20,122 nt of DNA from NCBI GenBank assembly GCA_003670825.1, contig QWQL01000061.1, positions 1 to 20,122 on the forward strand, written 5' to 3'. The notes below the pieces were generated by a model that made no database searches, was not told the origin of the DNA, and was given only the letters and a program-made list of their open reading frames with translations. This DNA comes from Planctomycetota bacterium (GTDB lineage Bacteria; Planctomycetota; Planctomycetia; Pirellulales; UBA1268). Both the position numbers and the translations under genes were made by a program. Positions 1 to 8,163 of this stretch are shown here, one piece after another; positions within the stretch are counted from its first letter, which is position 1, and each line of letters starts with the position of its first letter.

Positions 1-343
1 AGGAAGGGGACGCCGGCTGGGGCCGACGAGGAGGGAGGGAATGGGATTGGAAGCCCTAGGCATGCTGGAGGCAAGCAGCGGTGAGTGTGCAAAGACTGCC
101 GCCTGCAGCGACTCTGCACGAGGTACGGCCTGGGTGGTGTGCGGGAAGTGTATGGCCTTCCAAAGATGACGGTCGCCGTGGCTCAAAAACCGGCCATGCG
201 GCTCAAACGCGGCGGTTTCGGTCTGCCGAGAGTTGCTGTGGAGGCTGGTAAGCCGCTCCGGCTACACTTTGGCCCTCCGACTATCGGCCGAGTGGCAGCC
301 CGTCGGCTTTGGTTCCCCAGTCTTCACCCCGGACACCCGACGC
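1..343. other. Leading region without a convincing gene
   Basis: No frame here gives a recognisable protein. One forward frame is open from the window edge to a TGA ending at 84 and could be the tail of a gene lying outside, but its glycine- and charge-rich translation resembles nothing I know. The longer forward frames that run on past 343 are displaced by the signal-peptide start of the next gene. A short direct repeat, CGGCTCAAA-like, occurs twice between about 180 and 210. I see no clear -35/-10 pair or terminator. Confidence 0.5.
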
Positions 344-2296
344 ATGTCGCTACGCCACTGTTCTCGATCTCTGCTGGCTGCCAGCCTTGTTCTGGCGCTT
401 GCCTGCTCCCCAGCGGCAACCGCTGCCGATCTCGCCGGGCTGGCCAACGAGCCGCTCGGTCCAGGCGAAGCTTTCCGCCCCGTGTCGGAGGGCCGGTTGG
501 CTTCGGCTGCCTCGAAACTCCGTGAGGCCCTCGGGCCGCTCGAGCGGCTCCTGGCCCGCAGCCCGAGTGGTGAAAACTGGAAGACGTATCTCGACTGGCC
601 GACGCTCCGCCAGCAGTCAGCATCCGGAGCCTCGGGTGATGCCGCGACGCTCCGGCGGCTGTTCGGCCGGCTCGATTCTGGTGAAAACGGGCTGGAGATG
701 CCGCCGTTTGCCGCGGTCCGTCGGGCGGTTGGCGGTTATCTCGAGGCGGCCGACGCGGCCACCAATCCCCAGGCGAGCGAGGTCTACGCCCAGCGGCTCG
801 ACAAGCTCGCCGCGGCCGTGGCCACCGCCGCCGCGACCGGTACGCCTGAGCCCCTCGATCCGGTCGGCCCGCTGCTCGCCCGGCTCGAGGATTCGGCACA
901 AGCCCCCGGAGTGGTCGCGAGAATCCGCAGTGCCATCAATCGGCCGAACCTGTTTCTCGAGGTCGACGAGAGCCTGCTGGCCAAGGGTGTGAACCGCTCC
1001 GTTGATGATGTCGCGCCGATCAACGACGTGGTCCTCGGCACGCGGGTGCGAGGTTCGGGCCGCACGACCGGGCTCGTTCGCCTCGACTTCGTTCCGTCTC
1101 AGTCGGGTGCCGTCGTCGACATCGCCCTCGATGCCACGAATCACTCCGAAACCAAGGGCTCCCAAGGGCCGGTGACCGTCCGCACGCTCGGCACGACCCA
1201 GGTGGGTGCCCGCAAGCGGATGCTGATCGACGACCAGCGGATCGTGGCCCTGCCGGTCGAGGCCCACGCCTCGACCGACACCCGGACCGCCGGTATTGGC
1301 GTCAGCAAGAAGTTCGGCCAGCGGCTGATCCGGAAGATCGCCAGCAAGAAGATCGCGGAAATGCGGCCCCGGGTCGAGGCGATCGCCGAGGGGAAGGCCC
1401 GCGAGCGGGTCCGCGAGCAGTTCGAGAGCCAGACGGCCGATCCCATCGCCCGGGCGTCGCGCGACTACCAGACGAAGTTCCGGCAGCCGCTGCTGGAGCG
1501 GGGCTGGTATCCGGAGATGCTGCACCTCACCACCACGCAGTCGCGGCTGCAGGTGACCGCCCGCAAGTCGCTCGCCGACCAGATCGCCGCCTTCACCGCC
1601 CCGCCGGTCGTCGACCCTGATGCAGTGCTCTCGGCACGAGTGCACGAGTCGATGGTCAACAACACCGCCGAGATCACGCTCGGTGGCCGCACGATCACGC
1701 AGCAGTTCGTGGAAGAGCAGATGAAGAAGAACAATGTCGCCGTGCCACAGGAACTGCAGAACGAAGCCGATCAGCCCCCGTGGTCGATCACGTTCGCCAA
1801 GCGACGCCCCGTGGAGCTCGACGTCGACGACAACCGCGTGAAGATGACCGTCCGAGGCACCAACTACACCTCGGGCGATCGCGCGTTCGACGCGATGGAC
1901 GTCTGGGCGGCCTACCGGGTCGAGCCGGGCCACCCGGGCATCCGACTCGTCCGCGACGGCGACGTGCAGATCTATCCGCCGGGATTCGTGCCCGGCGGTG
2001 GCGAGAAGCTCAACGTGCAGCAGACCTCGCTGCGGAGGATCCTCCAGAAGCGGTTTAACAAGGTCTTCAAGGAAGTGGTCGACGTGGAGCCGCTCAAGCT
2101 TCCGGGTGAGTTGGAGCAGGCCGGTCCGCTGCCGATGGAGCAACTCGACGCTCGCAAGGATGGCTGGGTGGCCGCCGGCTGGCGGAAGCCCTATCCGGTG
2201 GTGTACGGGTCGGTGCCGCAGGAGGTCATCGTCGGGGAGCCGACGGTGGCGTCGGCGGTCACCGGTGCGATCATCGAGGCAGCGTTCACGCGGTGA
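344..2296 (+). CDS. Large secreted protein of unknown function, planctomycete type
   Basis: The protein has 650 residues. The frame is open from 233, but I start it at ATG 344 because that gives a classic Sec signal peptide: basic MSLRHCSRS, a hydrophobic core, then an Ala-rich cleavage region near residue 27. The mature protein is soluble and shows no further membrane segment. Residues 30-220 look helical and Ala/Leu-rich. A middle section around 220-330 is beta-like (alternating Val, Thr and Gly, such as VVLGTRVRGSGRTTGLVRLDF). A helical, Arg/Glu-rich stretch follows near 330-400, and a second beta-rich part fills the C-terminal third. I recognise no catalytic motif. It ends in a convergent intergenic region, so it is probably monocistronic. 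It resembles the long hypothetical exported proteins common in Pirellulales, an impression I could not test. The coding call is strong and the function is open. Confidence 0.85.
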   Translation: MSLRHCSRSLLAASLVLALACSPAATAADLAGLANEPLGPGEAFRPVSEGRLASAASKLREALGPLERLLARSPSGENWKTYLDWPTLRQQSASGASGDAATLRRLFGRLDSGENGLEMPPFAAVRRAVGGYLEAADAATNPQASEVYAQRLDKLAAAVATAAATGTPEPLDPVGPLLARLEDSAQAPGVVARIRSAINRPNLFLEVDESLLAKGVNRSVDDVAPINDVVLGTRVRGSGRTTGLVRLDFVPSQSGAVVDIALDATNHSETKGSQGPVTVRTLGTTQVGARKRMLIDDQRIVALPVEAHASTDTRTAGIGVSKKFGQRLIRKIASKKIAEMRPRVEAIAEGKARERVREQFESQTADPIARASRDYQTKFRQPLLERGWYPEMLHLTTTQSRLQVTARKSLADQIAAFTAPPVVDPDAVLSARVHESMVNNTAEITLGGRTITQQFVEEQMKKNNVAVPQELQNEADQPPWSITFAKRRPVELDVDDNRVKMTVRGTNYTSGDRAFDAMDVWAAYRVEPGHPGIRLVRDGDVQIYPPGFVPGGGEKLNVQQTSLRRILQKRFNKVFKEVVDVEPLKLPGELEQAGPLPMEQLDARKDGWVAAGWRKPYPVVYGSVPQEVIVGEPTVASAVTGAIIEAAFTR

Positions 2297-2475
2297 CGCT
2301 GGTGACGGCAACAGACGCTCGAGCGCATTCGACTTCCGTGGTTCGCCGGCTCGGGGGCGGCAAAAGTCTCGTCGCCGGGCGAGGATACGCCCAAGGCTCC
2401 TCGAGCGTTCGCCGACCCCCTTCGCCTACCCGCACGTGCGCACGTAAACGAAGCTCCACATAAACTTGATGCGGC
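2297..2475. other. Convergent intergenic region with hairpin and distant inverted repeat
   Basis: These 179 bases separate the stop codons of two converging genes. They hold the hairpin GGGCG-AGGATA-CGCCC at 2377-2392. A 9-base inverted repeat, ACGCTCGAG at 2315-2323 and CTCGAGCGT at 2400-2408, encloses that hairpin. There is no T-tract after the hairpin, so a classical intrinsic terminator is not evident. A bidirectional termination or repeat element is plausible. Confidence 0.5.
2377..2392. repeat. AGGATA-loop hairpin, copy 1
   Basis: The sequence is a 5-bp stem (GGGCG/CGCCC) with the loop AGGATA. A second hairpin with the same loop and an A-T outer pair in place of G-C lies at 10199-10214. 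Both copies sit between converging gene ends. This suggests a dispersed structured repeat or termination element, although two copies are thin evidence. Confidence 0.4.
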
Positions 2476-4140
2476 CTAGGGGAGCGGCTGCGGCTGTACC
2501 GGCTCGAACCGCCGCACCCAGATCGAGCGGAACTGAACCGGATTGCCGTGATCCTGGATGGCTAGCGGCAGCGCGTCGGGGTGCTGCTGGTAGCCCGGCG
2601 GCTGGTGCCAGATTGTTTCACCTAGGATCACGGTGTCGGAGTGGATCGCGATGCCGTTGTGGAGCACGCTCACGCGGCCCGGCTTGGCGAGCGTGCCGTC
2701 GGCGGCGAATCGCGGCCGCGTGAACAGGATGTCGTACGACTGCCACTCGCCCGGCTTGCGGCAGGCGTTCACGGCTGGGGGCCGCTGCTTGTAGAGGGCG
2801 CCGCACTGGCCGTCGGGATAGGTGAGCGGGCCATCGGAGCCGTCCTCGAACGAGTCGAGCACCTGGATCTCATATTTGCCCATCAGGAAGATGCCCGAGT
2901 TGCCACGGCCCTGGCCCTTGCCGGTGGCGGGGGATGGGAGCCGGAACTCGCAGTGCACCTGGCAGTCGCCAAAGGCCTGGTCGGAGACGATTTGCCCCTT
3001 GCCGACCGTTACCACGCCGTCGGCCACCTTCCAGTCGTCGCCGTTTTCCCAGGCCGACATGTCGTGGCCGTCGAAAAGCACGACGGCGTCGGCCGGAATC
3101 GGGGCCGGCTTCTCCGGGGCCGGGCCCGGGTCGACTATCTTCGGCCGCGGCCACTCGATCGCCATCCGCCACTCGCCGCTCTCGTGCTTGGTGCCACGCA
3201 GCTGGAGCCGACGCGAGCGGAGCGAATCGGTGAGCCGCCGGGCCTCCGCCTCGGCCGCGGCGATCGAGAGCCCCTGTGGCGTGCCCGGCCGGGCGTGGCC
3301 GGCCGCCTCTCGATAGGCGTCGCTCAGCAGTTTCATCCGCTGCGTCACCTGGGGCAGGAACGGGGCCAGTGTGGCCTCCAGATGCGGATCGGTTGCCGCC
3401 GCCTCGTCGCCAAGGCCGGCGATCACCGCTCGGCCGATGGCCCAGTGGCCCGCGTCGTTCGGATGGATGCAGTCGGGGGTGAAGGTGGCCTCCGGGTTCT
3501 CCTGCCGCCGCGCCTCGAGCGCCGCCTTCATCGGTCCGTGGACGTCGATCACGCCCCAGCCAGCGGCCCGCTTTGAGAGCAGCCAGGTGGAGTAGGCGGC
3601 GAGCACGGCGTCGTAGTCGGCTGCGCCTGCGGGGCCGGGCTTGCCCGGCTGCTTGTCGTAGATCGGGGGCGTGAGGTGGATGATCCGCGCTCCCGCCTTC
3701 TCGACGGCCGCGTGCAGCCGCGCGATCCCGTCCTTGAACTTCGCGAACCGGCCGTCGTCGAGCGGCTGGTAGATGCCGCAGTTCATGCCGTACATTGCGA
3801 GCACGACGTCGGGCCGCGTCACCGTGAGCACCCGGTCGAGCCGGTCGAAGAGATCGGGCCGGGGGAACGTCCCGCCGGCATGCCCCACTTCGGTGAGGCC
3901 GGAGACGGTCTCGCTCGACAGGCCGACGTTGATCACGTCCGCGGGGAGGCCCTGCTCCTCCATCCAGGCGGCGAGGTCGGCCACCCAGCGGCCGTCCTGG
4001 GTGACCGAATCGCCGAGGACGGCGATTCGCTTCGCGGACCGCACGAGATCACCCGGCCGGGCCGTTTCTGTTGCAGTGGCCGGCAGGATGCAGGCGATGG
4101 CGAGGAGGGGTGTGGCGAGAAGCGAGGCGACGCGGTGCAT
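2476..4140 (-). CDS. Secreted SGNH/GDSL hydrolase fused to a DUF1080 (3-keto-disaccharide hydrolase-like) domain
   Basis: The protein has 554 residues, with a signal peptide at about 1-25. Residues 35-245 form an SGNH hydrolase: block I GDSVTQ with nucleophile Ser45, block III GMN with Asn120, and block V DCIHP with Asp223 and His226. Such domains cut ester bonds, often acetyl groups on carbohydrates. Residues 350-548 form a DUF1080 domain, a concanavalin-like fold, with VVLFDGHDMSAWE and GNSGIFLMGKYEIQVLDSF. Characterised members of that family hydrolyse 3-keto-glycosides. The linker of about 100 residues looks helical. I chose ATG 4140. A GTG at 4149 would overlap the upstream gene as GTGA, whereas ATG 4140 leaves a 5-base gap and a cleaner signal peptide. 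It is the last gene of a four-gene exported operon. Likely role: extracytoplasmic carbohydrate processing (inference). The substrate cannot be read from the sequence. Confidence 0.9.
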   Translation of the reverse strand: MHRVASLLATPLLAIACILPATATETARPGDLVRSAKRIAVLGDSVTQDGRWVADLAAWMEEQGLPADVINVGLSSETVSGLTEVGHAGGTFPRPDLFDRLDRVLTVTRPDVVLAMYGMNCGIYQPLDDGRFAKFKDGIARLHAAVEKAGARIIHLTPPIYDKQPGKPGPAGAADYDAVLAAYSTWLLSKRAAGWGVIDVHGPMKAALEARRQENPEATFTPDCIHPNDAGHWAIGRAVIAGLGDEAAATDPHLEATLAPFLPQVTQRMKLLSDAYREAAGHARPGTPQGLSIAAAEAEARRLTDSLRSRRLQLRGTKHESGEWRMAIEWPRPKIVDPGPAPEKPAPIPADAVVLFDGHDMSAWENGDDWKVADGVVTVGKGQIVSDQAFGDCQVHCEFRLPSPATGKGQGRGNSGIFLMGKYEIQVLDSFEDGSDGPLTYPDGQCGALYKQRPPAVNACRKPGEWQSYDILFTRPRFAADGTLAKPGRVSVLHNGIAIHSDTVILGETIWHQPPGYQQHPDALPLAIQDHGNPVQFRSIWVRRFEPVQPQPLP

Positions 4141-4145
4141 GGCAA

Positions 4146-5801
4146 TCACGGCGCCGGGGTGGCGCCCTCCCGGATGGCGAACAGGTGGCTTTTATTGGCG
4201 ATGTAGAGAGTGTCGCCGACGGCGATCGGCGTGGAGTAGACGCTGTTGCCCATGTTGATCTCGGCGACCACGTCGGGCTCCGTGCCGAGCTTGAAGATCG
4301 TGATGTCGCCGTCCTCGTCGCCGATGTAGACCTTGCCGTCGGCGATCAGGGGTGAGCCCCAGCTCGCGGCGAGCATGTCGTGCGTCCAGTGCGGCTTGCC
4401 GGTCTTCAGGTCGAGACAGTGAAAGAGGCCGCTGAAGTCGGCCACGTAGAGCAGCCCATCCTTGATGGCCACGGTGCCGCAGGTGCGGTGCATCGTCTCC
4501 TCGAAGGCGAGCTTGCCGTTGCCGTCGGCGTCGAAGCCGGGATAGTGCCAGACGGCGGCCGAGTTGGGATTCGGCCGCGCGACCTCGCCCTGCTCCTTGA
4601 TCACCGCCTGCTCGCGACGGTGGGGCAGGGGCCTGGAGGGATCGGCGAGGCTGAGAGCCAGTTCGCTCGAGACATCGCCCCGCTTCGTGGGATCAATGCA
4701 CCAGAGGTGCCCCACGCCCTCACCATGCTCGGGGTCTTCGCCCACCGCGATGTAGACGAGCCCGTCGTGAACCACGGGTGTGCCGATGAGATGGTTTCGG
4801 TCAGCACGTCCGCCGAGGGTGTACTTCGACGCTTTTGGATTGCAGTCAAACTGCCAGAGCAGCTTGGCCCGGGCTGGCCCCGGCGAGGATGGATCATTCT
4901 CGCCACGGGCGTCGAACGCATAGAGCCAGCCGTCGCCGCCGCCGAAGAGCACCTGCGGCACACCACCGAGTTCGGCGTAGGCCGGGCTCGACCACTGGCC
5001 GTGGAGCACGTTGGCGCCCGGCGAGCCGTCGGCCCAGAGCACCTTCCCGTCTCGCTTGTCGAGGCAGAGGAAGCTCGGGGCGTTTGGATTTGGAAGGTTG
5101 AGATGTCCCTCATCCACGCCGTTGCCGGTGATGACGAACAGGTAGTCGCCCGCGCTCGTCACGCTGCAGGAGCACATGTTGTGCTGCGAAACGCCGAGCT
5201 CCTTCATCATGTCGAGTACCCAGACGATATCAGCCTCGTCCTGCCCCTGCTCCCTCTCGCCGCTGAAGGGCCCATCGTTCTCCCCGTCGCGAAAGCCCTC
5301 GGTGTCGAGGCACTTCACCTCGCCGCGGCTGGTGACATACCAGAGCCGGTCGCCTTCCACGAGCGGCGCGCAGCAGATGCCCTGCAGCGGCCAGTCGTGC
5401 ACCCGGCCGGTGGGGAGTTTCTCACTCGAGTCCTGCCAGAGAAACGAGCCGTTGGCCGCGTCAAAGGCGAGCAGGCAGCCGAGGTCGGTGGCCGGGGGAT
5501 ACCGCTTCAGCCAGCCCTTGCCGTTGTTGGTGCCGACGAACGCCTTGCCGTCGGCGACGACGGGATTGCCATACGACTGGCTGCCGAGCGCCGCGGCCCA
5601 GGCGACGTTCTTCGAGGTCGTCGGATCCCACGCGCCGCTGTCGGGATCGAACTCGCCCGGAGCCCACTCCACGGCGAGGTTCTCCGCGACGGGCACGTTA
5701 TTGCGGTTTGGTGAGCCGCCCCACTGGTTCCACTCGGCGGCAAGCGCCGGGCAGGCTCCCAGCACTACGACGGCCATCCCACAGAAAAATGCCCTGCTCA
5801 T
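4146..5801 (-). CDS. Exported PQQ-like beta-propeller protein with an EF-hand loop
   Basis: The protein has 551 residues and is exported. Its N-terminus carries both a possible lipobox (LGAC, Cys17) and a type-I site (ALA|AE, about residue 22), so either a lipoprotein or a soluble periplasmic protein is possible. The rest is built of PQQ-like propeller blades, with recurring units such as LLAFDAANGSFLWQ, FLCLDKRDGKVLWA and LHCLDLKTGKPHW. Residues 424-435 (DADGNGKLAFEE) match a canonical EF-hand calcium loop at positions 1, 3, 5, 6, 8 and 12, inserted between blades. No PQQ-binding dehydrogenase residues are evident, so a binding or scaffold role is more likely than catalysis. The start ATG overlaps the upstream stop as ATGA. 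GGAGG at 5809-5813 lies 7 bases before it, which fixes the start. Confidence 0.9.
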   Translation of the reverse strand: MSRAFFCGMAVVVLGACPALAAEWNQWGGSPNRNNVPVAENLAVEWAPGEFDPDSGAWDPTTSKNVAWAAALGSQSYGNPVVADGKAFVGTNNGKGWLKRYPPATDLGCLLAFDAANGSFLWQDSSEKLPTGRVHDWPLQGICCAPLVEGDRLWYVTSRGEVKCLDTEGFRDGENDGPFSGEREQGQDEADIVWVLDMMKELGVSQHNMCSCSVTSAGDYLFVITGNGVDEGHLNLPNPNAPSFLCLDKRDGKVLWADGSPGANVLHGQWSSPAYAELGGVPQVLFGGGDGWLYAFDARGENDPSSPGPARAKLLWQFDCNPKASKYTLGGRADRNHLIGTPVVHDGLVYIAVGEDPEHGEGVGHLWCIDPTKRGDVSSELALSLADPSRPLPHRREQAVIKEQGEVARPNPNSAAVWHYPGFDADGNGKLAFEETMHRTCGTVAIKDGLLYVADFSGLFHCLDLKTGKPHWTHDMLAASWGSPLIADGKVYIGDEDGDITIFKLGTEPDVVAEINMGNSVYSTPIAVGDTLYIANKSHLFAIREGATPAP

Positions 5802-8149
5802 TTCACCGCCTCCACGGAAACGTTATCGATGTAGATCTCGGAGTCTTTCGAGTTGCCGAAGAAGCCGGGGCTGCCCTGGAGGTTGCCCGCCTCGTGCACG
5901 CCCTCGATGGTCCAGGCCGCGGGTTCCGGCTCGCCCCGCGGCCAGACCTTCCCGCGGAGCACCGCGGCGCCGTCCTGGGTGCGGGCTTCGAGCTTCATCG
6001 TGTACCAGCGGCCTGCCTCCCAGGCGAAGGGGATCGTCTTCGAGAAATGCGTCGCTACCTGGGGCGGCCACGAGCGAAGCTGGAGCTGCTGGCTCGCGCC
6101 CATCAGGTCGAGCGTGTACCGCTGCGCGACGAGTCCCATGTCGGGCATTCGGGCCTTCTCGAGCGCGGCGGGGTTGCCGAACTTCTTCGTGAAAGCGTCG
6201 GCATCACTGCCGGCCGACGGAAGGGTGTCGGAGGCGGGCGATCCCGGTTTCTCGACGCCCGTCTCCCGGGCCCGGACGTCGGCCTGGATGCGGTAATCAT
6301 GCAGGCCGATCGGACCGATCCAGCCCTGGCTCCGCGTGCCCTTGGGAATCGTCGTCACCTTCACCAGGCACTTTGAACCGTCCACCTCACGCACCACGTG
6401 GCGATACCGCATGCCGATCCAGGGGAGCGGCGGTTCACCCTTCACCACGCCCGTTTTCGGGTCGGCGCTGAGCGGGATGTCGTCAAAGGTGAAGGTCCAC
6501 GGCAGCGGTGGCATCGAGCGGACACGCGCTCTGCCCTCGAGGCCGCCGACCTTCGCAGTCACGATCGCTGCGGCGTGAACGCCGGCGGGCGCCGTGTAGC
6601 CGCCATCCTTGCTCACCGTGCCGGCGGTCGTGGAAAACTCGGCGGCCGACTCCCTCACGAATCGTCCGGCCGCATCATAGAGCCGCACCGTGAGCGGCAG
6701 GGCAGCTCCGGCCTCAACCTGCACCTCGGCCGGCACGACCTGCACCCAGGCGGGCTCGCCCGCAGGCCCCTGCGTGGTGATCGACACCTGCTGCGGGGCT
6801 GATGCCTCCGGCTGCGCCATGGCGCGTTCGGCCGGCGGCGCTGCAGCGATGCAATACAGCCTCGCCCCCGTCGTGAGGAACAGCAGGCCGTTCCAGGCGA
6901 TCGGCGATGCCGTCACCTCGTCCTCGTCATCGAGCCGCATCCGGTTGACGAACTTCAGGCCGTCTTTCGTCGGCTCGAGCACGTGCCAGCCGCTCGTCGA
7001 GCAGATGTAGAGTTTGCCATCGGCCACCAACGGGCTGCCCCGGACGATCGTGCCGAGGAGTTTGACGGGCTTGCCCACGGGGCTGCCAGTCTCCTTGTCG
7101 AAGGCATAGACCTTCGCGCCGTCGTCGACGAAATAAACCCGGTCATTGAGGATGACCGGCATCGAGCGGCCGTCCATCACGCTCTTCTTCTGCCAGGCGA
7201 CACTCGTCGCCGTGATGTCGCCCGAGCCCGTTCCCTTGAAGCGGGTCACCGAGCCCATCGACGTGTTGTCGAGGTTCTCCTCCGCTTGGGAGACATACAC
7301 GCTGTCACCGTCCACCAGCGGAGCCACGTTAAGGCCTCGTCGGGAGAGCTTGAAGTTCCAGACGGCCTTCCCCGTGCGCGGTTGAAAGTTCCAGATGCTG
7401 CCGTCACTCGACCCGAAGACAAGGGCCGCCTCGCCGCCGAGCGTGGCGAGCGATGGGGTGCTGTAGGTCGTGTCCTCGGGGAGTTCCTTCGTGCCGTTCA
7501 TCCAGCGGACCTCCCCAGACGACTTGTCCATGCCCAGGAAGCGGTGTGCCGGGCGGGCGGTGTCACCCCAGCCGGTGACGACGGCGCTGGCGATCACCAG
7601 ATCCTCGAACACCACGGGAATATTCGTCCGGCCGCCGTAGGTCGAAAGGAAGCCAAACTCCTCGTGCAGCGACCGCTGCCACTTCGTCTGACCGGTGGCT
7701 GCGTCGATCGCGGTGAACACGCCGCAGACGCCGTGGGCGAACACGGTGTTGGTGTCGGGATCGGCGATCACCGCCGACCAGCCGACCCGCTCGGACGGCA
7801 CGTCGGAGAGGTAGACGTTGAACACGTTCTCCCAGAGTTTTCTGCCGGAAGCGGCGTCGAGGCAGAGCACCTTCTCCGCTTCTTCCCGGGTGCCCGGCTT
7901 GTGGCGGACGAGCGTGAAGAGCTTGCCGCCGAGGATCACGGGCGTGGAGATGCCGCCAGCCTCGTCGTTTTTCCAAAGAACGTTGGTGCTCGCCTCGGAA
8001 TCGAACGAGGTGGCGAGCGGTGGGCCTTCGTAGTGGCGGTTTTGATCGGGGCCGCGCCAGTCGGGCCAATCGCGGCCACGCGCGGCCGGCACCGACCCCG
8101 CCGCGACCGCCACGGCGGCCACGACGACCGAGAGGAGACGAATCGGCAT
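5798..8149 (-). CDS. Exported PQQ-like beta-propeller fused to Ig-like and lectin-like regions
   Basis: The protein has 783 residues. The open frame extends to 8539, but the start is ATG 8149, which has AAGGAG six bases upstream and begins a signal peptide (MPIRLLSVVV, cleavage near residue 25). Residues 27-432 are PQQ-like propeller blades, with repeats such as VLCLDAASGRKLWE, FTAIDAATGQTKWQ and VYAFDKETGS. A Pro/Ala linker (433-465) leads to a region of about 80 residues like a bacterial Ig domain (VQVEAGAALPLTVRLYDAAG). Residues 546-783 look like a concanavalin-type beta-sandwich: WTFTFDDIPL at the start, RWYTMKLEAR in the middle and an IYIDNVSVEAV ending. The order suggests a surface or periplasmic binding protein. 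It lies 14 bases after the sulfatase-modifying-fold gene and overlaps the next gene by ATGA, so the genes are probably co-translated. The propeller is clear. The two C-terminal fold calls are inference. Confidence 0.9.
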   Translation of the reverse strand: MPIRLLSVVVAAVAVAAGSVPAARGRDWPDWRGPDQNRHYEGPPLATSFDSEASTNVLWKNDEAGGISTPVILGGKLFTLVRHKPGTREEAEKVLCLDAASGRKLWENVFNVYLSDVPSERVGWSAVIADPDTNTVFAHGVCGVFTAIDAATGQTKWQRSLHEEFGFLSTYGGRTNIPVVFEDLVIASAVVTGWGDTARPAHRFLGMDKSSGEVRWMNGTKELPEDTTYSTPSLATLGGEAALVFGSSDGSIWNFQPRTGKAVWNFKLSRRGLNVAPLVDGDSVYVSQAEENLDNTSMGSVTRFKGTGSGDITATSVAWQKKSVMDGRSMPVILNDRVYFVDDGAKVYAFDKETGSPVGKPVKLLGTIVRGSPLVADGKLYICSTSGWHVLEPTKDGLKFVNRMRLDDEDEVTASPIAWNGLLFLTTGARLYCIAAAPPAERAMAQPEASAPQQVSITTQGPAGEPAWVQVVPAEVQVEAGAALPLTVRLYDAAGRFVRESAAEFSTTAGTVSKDGGYTAPAGVHAAAIVTAKVGGLEGRARVRSMPPLPWTFTFDDIPLSADPKTGVVKGEPPLPWIGMRYRHVVREVDGSKCLVKVTTIPKGTRSQGWIGPIGLHDYRIQADVRARETGVEKPGSPASDTLPSAGSDADAFTKKFGNPAALEKARMPDMGLVAQRYTLDLMGASQQLQLRSWPPQVATHFSKTIPFAWEAGRWYTMKLEARTQDGAAVLRGKVWPRGEPEPAAWTIEGVHEAGNLQGSPGFFGNSKDSEIYIDNVSVEAVK

Positions 8150-8155
8150 GCAAAG

Positions 8156-8161
8156 CTCCTT
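8156..8161 (-). promoter_or_regulatory. Ribosome binding site deciding the start at 8149
   Basis: AAGGAG stands six bases before ATG 8149 on the minus strand. It selects this start over the open extension up to 8539, which would overlap the upstream gene and lacks a signal peptide. Confidence 0.75.
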
Positions 8162-8163
8162 GA

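Noticed and set aside
617..2311. Long minus-strand frame (564 codons) opposite the first secreted protein
   Set aside because: It is a mirror of GC-rich codon bias. The translation is rich in His, Arg and Gly without domains, and the plus strand has a signal peptide and protein-like composition.
4380..5714. Plus-strand frame of 444 codons opposite the second PQQ propeller
   Set aside because: It is an antisense shadow. The minus strand shows clear propeller repeats and the gene overlaps its neighbour by ATGA.
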